6,804 nucleotides of DNA from Candidatus Wallbacteria bacterium (GTDB lineage Bacteria; Muiribacteriota; UBA6191; JACPRK01). Positions 1 to 5,842 of the stretch are shown here, in pieces; the stretch's first letter is position 1, and the number at the start of each line of letters is the position of its first letter. Where the stretch lies: NCBI GenBank assembly GCA_016199905.1, contig JACQFU010000079.1:1-6804 (forward strand). Direction: 5' to 3'. Made by a program: the position numbers and the translations under genes. Under the pieces are notes generated by a model. It did no database searches. It was given only the letters and a program-made list of their open reading frames with translations, and was not told the origin of the DNA.

Positions 1-153
1 AAGTCCACGGGACGCGGCATCGGCTTCGACTTGGGGAGCTGGAATGACGTCGGCTTCGCGTTCGAGTTGCCGCGCATCGCCCGCGTCGGCTCGCAGTCCC
101 AGATCGGCTCGGAGCTCTCCGCGCCGATGGTCTCGCTGAACTACAAGTTCTGA
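1..153 (+). CDS. C-terminal end of a putative outer-membrane beta-barrel protein (partial, 5' end outside window)
   Basis: Frame 1 is open from the first base and ends at TGA 151-153, giving the last 50 residues of a protein. The fragment has alternating polar and hydrophobic residues (for example VGFAFELPRIARVG) and ends in VSLNYKF, an amphipathic strand with a terminal Phe. In Gram-negative bacteria that ending is the usual signal by which the BAM complex recognises a barrel protein, so an outer-membrane beta-barrel (TonB-dependent receptor, porin or similar) is the best reading. The family cannot be told from 50 residues. It is the only plus-strand gene and converges on the ABC-F gene, 71 bases away. 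The coding frame is fairly sure; the barrel assignment is inference from the C-terminus alone. Confidence 0.6.
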   Translation, partial: KSTGRGIGFDLGSWNDVGFAFELPRIARVGSQSQIGSELSAPMVSLNYKF

Positions 154-203
154 GGGCCCAGGGCCAAAAGCAGCTCTCGTGAAGCAATCCGTCAGATAGC
201 CGT

Positions 204-218
204 GGGCGAGCAGCGCCC
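204..218. terminator. GC-rich stem-loop between convergent genes (possible weak bidirectional terminator)
   Basis: GGGCG (204-208) and CGCCC (214-218) form a perfect 5-bp stem around a 5-nt loop. It lies between the stop of the plus-strand barrel gene (153) and the stop of the minus-strand ABC-F gene (225), beginning 6 nt past the ABC-F stop. Neither side has a T-run, so it is not a classical Rho-independent terminator. Position is the main argument, and a 5-bp GC stem can occur by chance in DNA this GC-rich. Confidence 0.3.
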
Positions 219-224
219 GAGCCT

Positions 225-1742
225 TCAGTACACTTCCTGTTCGTCGTCCCAGCCGATCTGGTCCAGGAAGTCCTCGTAGCCGCCGGGGTATTCCTGCACC
301 TTGCCCGCCTGGAAGTAGATCAGCTTGGTGGCAAGGCGCTTCAGGATCAGCTCGCTGTGGGTGACGATCACGACCGCACCGGCGTAGCTCTCCAAAGCTT
401 CCATCATCGACTCGATCGACTCGATGTCCAGATGGTTGGTCGGTTCGTCGAGCAGCAGCAGGTTCGAGGGGCGCGCCAGGATCTTCCCCAGCAAGGTCCG
501 GCTGCGTTCGCCGCCCGACAGCACGGCCACCTTCTTTTCGGCCAGGTCGCCGCTGAACATCATCGCCCCGCAGATGCCGCGAACCGCCGTGCGGCCCAGC
601 ATCTCGTTGGCGCTCTGGATCTCCTGCTCCACGGTCATTCCCGGTGACAGGCGTGCGATGTTGGTTTGCCCGAAGTAGCCGAGCTTCAACTCGTCGTGGC
701 GCGCCACCTCGCCTGCCACGGGCTCCAGCTCGCCGGCCAGCAGTCGCAGCAACGTCGACTTGCCCTTGCCGTTTCGTCCGATCACGCCGATGCGTTCGCC
801 GCAATCCACGTGAAACGTCAGCCGGTCGATCAGGGGCTCCTCGATGCTGTCGGCGTGGCGGCCCGGGTAATCGAAGGTCAGCGCTCGCGCGTGCAGCATC
901 GTGCGGGTGTTGAACGCCGCCTGGTTGAAGCTGAAGTCGAGCGTCTGCTCGGAGGGCAGTTCCTCGAGAAGTTCCTGCTTCTCCAGCAGCTTCACGCGCG
1001 ACTGCACGGTGCTGGCTTTCCCGGGCTGTGCCCGGAAGCGCTCGATGAAGCGCTCGACCTGCTTCCGCTTGGCCGCCTGGGTCTTGCGAGTCTTCTCGTG
1101 GACCTCGTCTTCCATCTCGAACTGCTCGTAGAGCTTCTCGGTGCCGCCCTTGATTTTGCGCAGCCGGCGCCGCCAAACCCCCATCGTGCGAGTCGTGACC
1201 CGGTCCATGAACTCGCGGTCGTGGGTGATCAGAATCAGCTCGTTGGACCAGGCCTTCAGGTAGCGCTCCAGCCAGCGCACCGAGACGATGTCCAGGTAAT
1301 TGGTCGGCTCGTCGAGCAGGAGCAGGTTGGGCTCCGAGACCAGCAGCTTGGCGAGCTGGATACGGATCTGGAAGCCACCCGAGAACTCCGAGCAAGGCCG
1401 AGACAGGTCCTCCTGTGCGAAGCCGAGTCCGAAGAGCACGGCCTCCACCTTGTATTCGAATTCCTTCTCGTGAGGCGGCAGCCCCAGGCATGCCTCTTCG
1501 AGGACGGAATCCTCGGTGAACTCCAGGTGCTGCTGCAGGTGGCCGACCCTGTAGCGCCCGGGAAGACTGATGCGGCCGGAATCGGGACTCTCCTCGCCCA
1601 GGATCAGCCGCAGCAGCGTCGACTTGCCCTCGCCGTTGCGGCCGACCAGCCCCAGCCTCTCGCCGGGGCTCATCGAGAAGCTGACGTTGTCGAAGATGAC
1701 CTGCGTCCCGTAGGACTTGGAGAGCTCGGTTATCTGGAGCAT
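225..1742 (-). CDS. ABC-F family ATP-binding cassette protein (duplicated ATPase domains, no membrane domain)
   Basis: A 505-residue soluble protein with two ABC ATPase domains and no membrane segments. Domain 1 has Walker A GRNGEGKST (34-42), a signature written FSGGF (120-124), Walker B LLLLDEPTNYLD (140-151) and switch His174 in ITHDREF. A charged linker (about 190-265) includes the FIERFRAQPGKASTVQSR stretch typical of the ABC-F interdomain arm. Domain 2 has Walker A GRNGKGKST (322-330), LSGGE (408-412), LLLLDEPTNHLD (428-439) and switch His462 in VTHSELI, where Ser replaces the usual Asp after His. Known ABC-F proteins (EttA, Uup, YbiT, YheS and antibiotic-resistance types) bind the ribosome near the E site and use ATP to relieve stalled or drug-blocked translation. 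Which of these roles this one has cannot be read from sequence. The start MLQITELSKSYG matches normal ABC-F N-termini. The nearest SD-like GGAG (1756-1759) is 13 nt away, so initiation looks weak. Family assignment is near certain. Confidence 0.95.
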   Translation of the reverse strand: MLQITELSKSYGTQVIFDNVSFSMSPGERLGLVGRNGEGKSTLLRLILGEESPDSGRISLPGRYRVGHLQQHLEFTEDSVLEEACLGLPPHEKEFEYKVEAVLFGLGFAQEDLSRPCSEFSGGFQIRIQLAKLLVSEPNLLLLDEPTNYLDIVSVRWLERYLKAWSNELILITHDREFMDRVTTRTMGVWRRRLRKIKGGTEKLYEQFEMEDEVHEKTRKTQAAKRKQVERFIERFRAQPGKASTVQSRVKLLEKQELLEELPSEQTLDFSFNQAAFNTRTMLHARALTFDYPGRHADSIEEPLIDRLTFHVDCGERIGVIGRNGKGKSTLLRLLAGELEPVAGEVARHDELKLGYFGQTNIARLSPGMTVEQEIQSANEMLGRTAVRGICGAMMFSGDLAEKKVAVLSGGERSRTLLGKILARPSNLLLLDEPTNHLDIESIESMMEALESYAGAVVIVTHSELILKRLATKLIYFQAGKVQEYPGGYEDFLDQIGWDDEQEVY

Positions 1743-1770
1743 CTGGAGGAATCGACTCCGTTGGGGAAGA

Positions 1771-1784
1771 CGGCGCGAGCGCCG
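1771..1784 (-). terminator. Small GC stem-loop in the gap between the unknown secreted protein and ABC-F
   Basis: CGGCG (1771-1775) and CGCCG (1780-1784) form a 5-bp stem with a 4-nt loop, 34 nt past the stop of the unknown secreted protein. On the minus strand it is followed by TCTTCCCC, a pyrimidine stretch but not a true T-run. It could slow polymerase between the two genes or be a chance product of base composition. The rest of this 75-base gap shows no recognisable promoter. Confidence 0.2.
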
Positions 1785-1817
1785 CCGCCTGACGGGCCGG
1801 GCGCCGGGCGAACCGGT

Positions 1818-3137
1818 CTAGCGGACCAGCCCCGCTCCGAAGGCCGAGCCCCGCTTATGAGCGTCCACGTCCTGGCTCCAGCCGCCGAACTCGCTCCAGG
1901 CATCGCCTCCGGTCTTCAGGGCGAAGCGGATGTTGAGGGGCAGCGTGTAGGTCTCATAGGCGCGCCCCAGGTTCGACGAGACGAAGCTCACCACCTCGGG
2001 GGAGTAGCCCTTCTTGCGCAACTGGATCGCGATGAACGCCTCGGACCAGAAGTGGTAAAAGCGGCGATCGTCGGAGGCGCTGCCCTGCGGATAGGGGAAC
2101 GAATAGACCTTGCCGGAACCTCTCACGGCCTCGGAGAGCTCCTGCACGAGGAAGAAGTTCGCCGTGCATCGAGTCAGCGGCACCAGGTACGGGATCTGCG
2201 CCTCCCGAGAGGGGAGCAGCGGCAAGATAGTCTTGGCCAGCGTCCGGTGCTGGGTCGTGAAGACACCGATCAGCTCGGCGGCCAGCAGCGGATCGCCCGA
2301 TACTTCCTGCGCGATCTGCCAGAGACCCGGGCCCTCGCCGGCCTCGGCCGGATTGGCCCGCACGGCCTTCTGGCGTTCCAGCAAAGCGGTGTGGAAGCGC
2401 TCGATGCGGTCGCCCATCGCGGGGTCTTTCAGCCGCTCCATCGCGTGCTTCACGAAGATGGAGGCCGTCAGGTCCTGGATGCCCAGCAGCTCGAGCGTGT
2501 CGCGGATCGCCCGACCCCGCTCGCCGGGGAAATGAGTCACGAGCGCGGCGATGGCCCGCGCCACCGGCGGCGCCTTGCCCTGCTCGGCCGGCACCTGGGT
2601 CTTGTCCAGATACGCGCGCTGCGCGAGCGCCATGTTCAGATTGCTGAACAGCCGACGAGTCTCCAGCATTCGCAGCAGATCGCTCGGGTCGGCCAGGATG
2701 TCGTCGTTGTAGATGGTATCCAGCACCAGCGCACCGTTGGCCGACGAGCGCCGGTGGTCCGAGCTGGCACGATGTAGCGCCAGCGCGAAGTCGGTGACGG
2801 TGAGGCCGGTCCAAGCACCCCCAAGCGACTTGCGCAGGTCGGCCACGGTCTTCAGCATCAGCCGGACGTTCTTGTCCTCCGACATGTACTGACCGGCGAC
2901 GGTGAAGTAGCCCGTCTGGAACGACTTGAAGATTTCGGGCAGCCCGCCCTTGAGGGTCGAGAGCTGCTCCGGCTCCAGCTTGCCCAGCGCCGCCAGCGCC
3001 GATTCGATACGCTGCGATTCTGCGGCCAACTTGCTGTCCACCGCTTGCAGAGCGGGCGACATGGCGAAGAGCGTGGAGCTGGCCGCGGCCGTGACGGCCA
3101 GGGCGAGGAGCGCGGCGCGAATGGCAAATCGAGTCAT
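1818..3137 (-). CDS. Secreted or periplasmic protein of unknown function
   Basis: I do not recognise this 439-residue protein. The chosen ATG (3137) has a strong SD (GGGAGGT, 10-nt spacing) and gives a classic signal peptide: MTR, an Arg, then a hydrophobic stretch (about 8-25), with possible cleavage after Ala25 (LFA) or near Ala18-Ser20. There is no lipobox and no further clear membrane segment, so a soluble exported protein is likely. The body is mostly predicted helical: a Leu/Ala/Glu-rich segment at 28-75, then a long helical middle (about 90-340). The only Cys is 324. The C-terminal 85 residues look most conserved-like: DDRRFYHFWSEAF (356-368), RAYETYTLPLNIRF (392-405), then GGWSQDVDAHKRG (418-430) and a late Gly434. 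These His, Trp, Glu, Asp and Gly residues suggest a catalytic or metal-binding site, which is inference. The gene sits 117 nt after the esterase and 75 nt before ABC-F, and may have its own control region. Confidence 0.85.
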   Translation of the reverse strand: MTRFAIRAALLALAVTAAASSTLFAMSPALQAVDSKLAAESQRIESALAALGKLEPEQLSTLKGGLPEIFKSFQTGYFTVAGQYMSEDKNVRLMLKTVADLRKSLGGAWTGLTVTDFALALHRASSDHRRSSANGALVLDTIYNDDILADPSDLLRMLETRRLFSNLNMALAQRAYLDKTQVPAEQGKAPPVARAIAALVTHFPGERGRAIRDTLELLGIQDLTASIFVKHAMERLKDPAMGDRIERFHTALLERQKAVRANPAEAGEGPGLWQIAQEVSGDPLLAAELIGVFTTQHRTLAKTILPLLPSREAQIPYLVPLTRCTANFFLVQELSEAVRGSGKVYSFPYPQGSASDDRRFYHFWSEAFIAIQLRKKGYSPEVVSFVSSNLGRAYETYTLPLNIRFALKTGGDAWSEFGGWSQDVDAHKRGSAFGAGLVR

Positions 3138-3147
3138 GATCGAGAGG

Positions 3148-3154
3148 ACCTCCC
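3148..3154 (-). promoter_or_regulatory. Ribosome binding site that fixes the start of the unknown secreted protein
   Basis: On the minus strand this reads GGGAGGT, close to the ideal Shine-Dalgarno sequence, with 10 nt before the ATG at 3137. It favours that start over an in-frame TTG at 3185, which would add 16 residues before the signal peptide and lies inside an inverted repeat. Confidence 0.75.
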
Positions 3155-3174
3155 TCGACAGTCCACTACCGGCC

Positions 3175-3195
3175 GCGGGAAACAAATGTTCCCGC
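3175..3195. repeat. Perfect 7-bp inverted repeat with 7-nt spacer upstream of the unknown secreted protein
   Basis: GCGGGAA (3175-3181) and TTCCCGC (3189-3195) are exact reverse complements around an A/T-rich 7-nt centre (3182-3188). After one C-C mismatch on each side, two more bases can pair. The element lies 59 nt past the esterase stop and 37 nt before the ATG at 3137, upstream of its SD. It may be an operator for the secreted-protein gene, a hairpin in its 5' leader, or an attenuator or terminator stem closing the symporter-esterase transcript. No T-run follows it on the minus strand, which argues against a simple intrinsic terminator. The surrounding 117-base gap shows no convincing -35/-10 pair. 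Confidence 0.5.
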
Positions 3196-3254
3196 CGCTC
3201 CGTCCTCGAGGCTCTTCCGGCTGGCGTTCGCGAAACGGCCAGTGGGCGCGGACG

Positions 3255-4229
3255 TCACCTGGAGCCCGAAGCCGAGCTCAGGTGCCGCTTGAAAAAGTCC
3301 CAGATCACCACGGCGGCGTCGAAGTCCCGGCAGGTCTTCCCGATCATCCGCTCCGGCAAGTACTGCCAGCCGCCGGGCCAGGTGTGGCCGCCCCCCTGCA
3401 CGCTCACCAGGACGACCTCCGTGCCTGCCTTGCAGCCGCCGTAGACGGCGCGCACGGCCTTCGTCCCGTCCTGCGGATCGCGATCGGGCAAGAAGTCGCG
3501 CGCAGGTTTCCCCGAGCACCCGTTGACCTGAGTCCAGTACTTCACCGTCTCGGCCGCCGATAGGCAGGTGCCGCGGTTCTTGCGGACAAAGCCAACGCGG
3601 CCGCCCCCGTAGGGAACCAGCGGATCCTCGGTTCCCAGGATCACGAGCAGGGGCACTGGAGCCGCGGGCGGCGGCAGCTTCGACAGCTCCAGCCCCAGGC
3701 ATGCCGCCACAGGCGCGATGGCTCGGACGCGCTGGGGAACGTCGTGCGCGAGGCGAAACGACATGAAGCCTCCGTTGGAGATGCCGCAGGAGAACACGTT
3801 TGCGGGATCGACCCCCGATTCCGCTGCCAGCTTGTCCACCAGGTCGCAGAGGAACCTCACGTCGTCCAGGTTGCGCAGCGTGGCTGCCTGGTTCAGGTCC
3901 TTCCTGCCGTCGTTCCAGCCCTTCTCGATGCCGTCCGGATAGACCACGGCGAATCCGTCGCGATCGCCCAGCTTGTCGAAGGTCCCTCCCGACAGGCGCA
4001 CGTTCCCACGACCGGTGCCGCCTCCGCCGTGCAGCACCAGCACGAGCGGCATCTTGGCAGGCCGCTTCTCCTTTGGAGGCAAGTGAAGCCAGTAGGTTCG
4101 CGTGATGCCGGACGAGAGCAGCGAGCCCGCGCCTCCCACGGGGCGGCTGCCGAAGGGGCGGGCGGCAACGGGTCGAGACAGCAAGGCGAGAAGCACGAGC
4201 GACGTCAGCGCGGCAGTCCGTATCCTCAT
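3255..4229 (-). CDS. Secreted alpha/beta-hydrolase esterase, PHB depolymerase / LpqC family
   Basis: A 324-residue exported esterase. An N-terminal signal peptide (MRIRT, then a Leu/Ala-rich core to about residue 18, probable cleavage near Val21-Ala23) sends it out of the cytoplasm. The alpha/beta-hydrolase parts are in order: oxyanion-loop HGGGG (67-71); nucleophile Ser151 in GISNG (149-153); catalytic Asp202 in GTEDPLVPY (199-207); catalytic His282 in GGGHTWPGG (279-287). The last motif, and Trp232 and Cys238 in YWTQVNGC, are typical of the PHB depolymerase / feruloyl esterase group (COG3509 type). Family members cut short-chain polyhydroxyalkanoates, feruloyl or acetyl esters, and the substrate cannot be chosen from sequence. 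No separate substrate-binding or carbohydrate-binding domain is present, so degradation of crystalline PHB granules is less likely than action on soluble or small esters. The ATG start is 5 nt after the symporter stop, with its SD inside that gene, so the two are almost surely cotranscribed. Confidence 0.92.
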   Translation of the reverse strand: MRIRTAALTSLVLLALLSRPVAARPFGSRPVGGAGSLLSSGITRTYWLHLPPKEKRPAKMPLVLVLHGGGGTGRGNVRLSGGTFDKLGDRDGFAVVYPDGIEKGWNDGRKDLNQAATLRNLDDVRFLCDLVDKLAAESGVDPANVFSCGISNGGFMSFRLAHDVPQRVRAIAPVAACLGLELSKLPPPAAPVPLLVILGTEDPLVPYGGGRVGFVRKNRGTCLSAAETVKYWTQVNGCSGKPARDFLPDRDPQDGTKAVRAVYGGCKAGTEVVLVSVQGGGHTWPGGWQYLPERMIGKTCRDFDAAVVIWDFFKRHLSSASGSR

Positions 4230-4234
4230 CTGGG

Positions 4235-5788
4235 TCAGGCCTCCCGGAGCTCTCCTGCGGTTGGGGTCGCCTCTTCGCGCGCCAGCCAGGCGCCCAACGG
4301 CACCAGCAACGCGCCGGCGATGATGTAGAAGCGCCAGTAGGTGTTATGAAGCGCGTACCAGAAACCGGTCGTTACGCCTGGCTCCACCATCCCCCATGCC
4401 ATCATCGCGGCGCCGAACGTGATCAGCGTGGTCCCGAACATCATCGTCAGCATCGCATACGGATCCACGCGCCAGCGTGTCAGATTGGCCACGGCGAAGA
4501 CGCCCAGCAGCGGCCCGTACGTGAAGGCAACGATCCGGAACCCCAGCCAGAGCAGGTGGTCCAGGTTGCGCACGGCCAGCGCGAAGATCATGAAGAGCAC
4601 GCCGAAACCCACGTAGGACAGTTTCGAGACCCGCACGCATTGCTCCTCGGTGGCGCCCTTGCCCCAGAAAGGTTTGTAGAAATCGAGCGTGAAGGCGGTC
4701 GCCAGCGAAGCCAGCGCCGAGTCGCTGCTGCCCATCGCGGCGGAGGCGACCGCAGCGAGCAACAGGCCGCGCAGGCCTTCAGGCAGCACCGTGAGGATGA
4801 AGCGCGGGAAGACGTGGTCGTTGTCCGTCATGCCCGCGATCAGCTCCGGGTGGACGCGCGCGTAGGCGTAGAGCCCCACTCCTATCGTGAGGAACAGCGA
4901 GGCGATCGGGATGCCGACCAGTCCGCTGATCATCAGGCTCCAGCCCGCTCGTTTGCGGTCGTTGCACGCGAGCAGACGCTGCACCATGTCCTGGTCGGCC
5001 CCGTAGGCAGCGGCGGACTGGAAGAAACCCCAGACGGCCAGCAGCAGGAAGAGGCCGAGGTTCTCCGGCTTCAGCAGCTCCAGAAAATTGAATTTGTTGT
5101 AGAGGGTGCCGTCGGGCCGCACGGCGTGGCGACCGGCTTCGATGATGCCGCCGATGCCGCCCGGGACCGAGTGGACGATGAAAACGAGCGCGGCCAGAGC
5201 GCCGCCTATCAGCAGCGTGAACTGCATCAGGTCGGTCCAGGCGATGGCGCGTCCGCCGCCCAGCGTCGTGTAGCAGAGCACGACTCCCACCACGATGAAC
5301 ACGCAGCGGGGGTAGGGGATCGAGCCTCCGCTGACGACCTCCAGCACCTTGGCGATGGCCACGATTCTCACGGTCGACCCGAGGGTCCTGGAGATCAGGA
5401 AGTACCCGGAGCAGGCCGTGCGCACCGGAGAACCGAAGCGGCGCGCGATCACCTCGTAGATGGAGGTGACGCCAGCCTTCTGGTACGCGGGCAGAAAGTA
5501 GAGCGCAACGAAGAAGGCGGCCGCGATGTCGCCCAGGTTGCTGAACAGGTACCGGTAGTCGGCGCCGTAGCCCTCTGCCGGCGTGCCGACGAAGGTGAGC
5601 GCGCTGATGGTGGTGGCCAGGAAGCTGGCGGTGGTGACCATCCACGGGATCGAGCGGCTGGCCAGGAAGTAGTCTTCGGTGGAGTTGCGAGCGTTACGCG
5701 CGGCCCACCAGCCGATGGATGCCAGTAGCGCGACGTAGGCGACCAGGATGCCCGAGTCGATGGGGCCCAGGCTGATGGGGGCTGTCAC
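4235..5788 (-). CDS. Sodium:solute symporter (SSS family, TC 2.A.21)
   Basis: A 517-residue inner-membrane protein with about 13 hydrophobic segments (roughly 11-30, 50-68, 85-104, 124-150, 160-174, 184-206, 243-260, 283-308, 335-360, 388-405, 412-436, 446-468, 483-502), the normal SSS count and length. Family marks include DYFLASRSIPW (39-49), the SSS signature GGGRAIAWTDLMQF (177-190), YGADQDMVQRLL (262-273) and the Ser-rich AAMGSSDSALASLAT (350-364), which falls in the helix that helps bind Na+ in this family. The GADQDMVQR form resembles the monocarboxylate/iodide and sugar branches more than PutP, but the solute is not determined. The start is GTG at 5788: no other start lies between it and the helicase stop in this frame, and the first helix begins normally after it. 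I see no clear SD. It precedes the exported esterase by 5 nt, which suggests uptake of an esterase product. Confidence 0.93.
   Translation of the reverse strand: MTAPISLGPIDSGILVAYVALLASIGWWAARNARNSTEDYFLASRSIPWMVTTASFLATTISALTFVGTPAEGYGADYRYLFSNLGDIAAAFFVALYFLPAYQKAGVTSIYEVIARRFGSPVRTACSGYFLISRTLGSTVRIVAIAKVLEVVSGGSIPYPRCVFIVVGVVLCYTTLGGGRAIAWTDLMQFTLLIGGALAALVFIVHSVPGGIGGIIEAGRHAVRPDGTLYNKFNFLELLKPENLGLFLLLAVWGFFQSAAAYGADQDMVQRLLACNDRKRAGWSLMISGLVGIPIASLFLTIGVGLYAYARVHPELIAGMTDNDHVFPRFILTVLPEGLRGLLLAAVASAAMGSSDSALASLATAFTLDFYKPFWGKGATEEQCVRVSKLSYVGFGVLFMIFALAVRNLDHLLWLGFRIVAFTYGPLLGVFAVANLTRWRVDPYAMLTMMFGTTLITFGAAMMAWGMVEPGVTTGFWYALHNTYWRFYIIAGALLVPLGAWLAREEATPTAGELREA
4240..4245 (-). promoter_or_regulatory. 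Ribosome binding site of the esterase, inside the symporter's last codons
   Basis: On the minus strand this reads GGGAGG, 10 nt before the esterase ATG at 4229. It lies just before the symporter stop (4235-4237), so ribosomes finishing the symporter pass over it. This is the usual layout for translational coupling and supports a shared transcript. Confidence 0.65.
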
Positions 5789-5842
5789 GAGGCCAGAGGA
5801 TAGCCCACGGCGTCTGCCGGGTCGAGTCGGGCGAGGGGCGCC

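Noticed and set aside
154..165. GGCCC-A-GGGCC palindrome right after the barrel gene stop as a terminator
   Set aside because: A full stem would leave a 1-nt loop. With a feasible 5-nt loop only 3 bp remain, and the following AAAA is on the wrong base for a plus-strand T-run.
666..2777. A 703-codon open frame on the plus strand spanning two minus-strand genes
   Set aside because: It lies opposite the ABC-F and unknown secreted genes and runs through the gap between them. Its translation is rich in Arg, Gln, His, Leu and Ala with no recognisable domain. Long antisense frames like this are expected where the third codon position is mostly G or C.
3138..3185. Longer start (TTG at 3185) for the unknown secreted protein
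   Set aside because: It would put 16 extra residues in front of a good signal peptide, has no SD and lies in the inverted repeat. The ATG at 3137 has a near-ideal SD.
4346..5728. A 460-codon plus-strand open frame opposite the symporter
   Set aside because: The translation is a highly charged Arg/Gly/Asp/His-rich string with no domain, fully covered by a clear SSS symporter on the other strand. It is a composition shadow.
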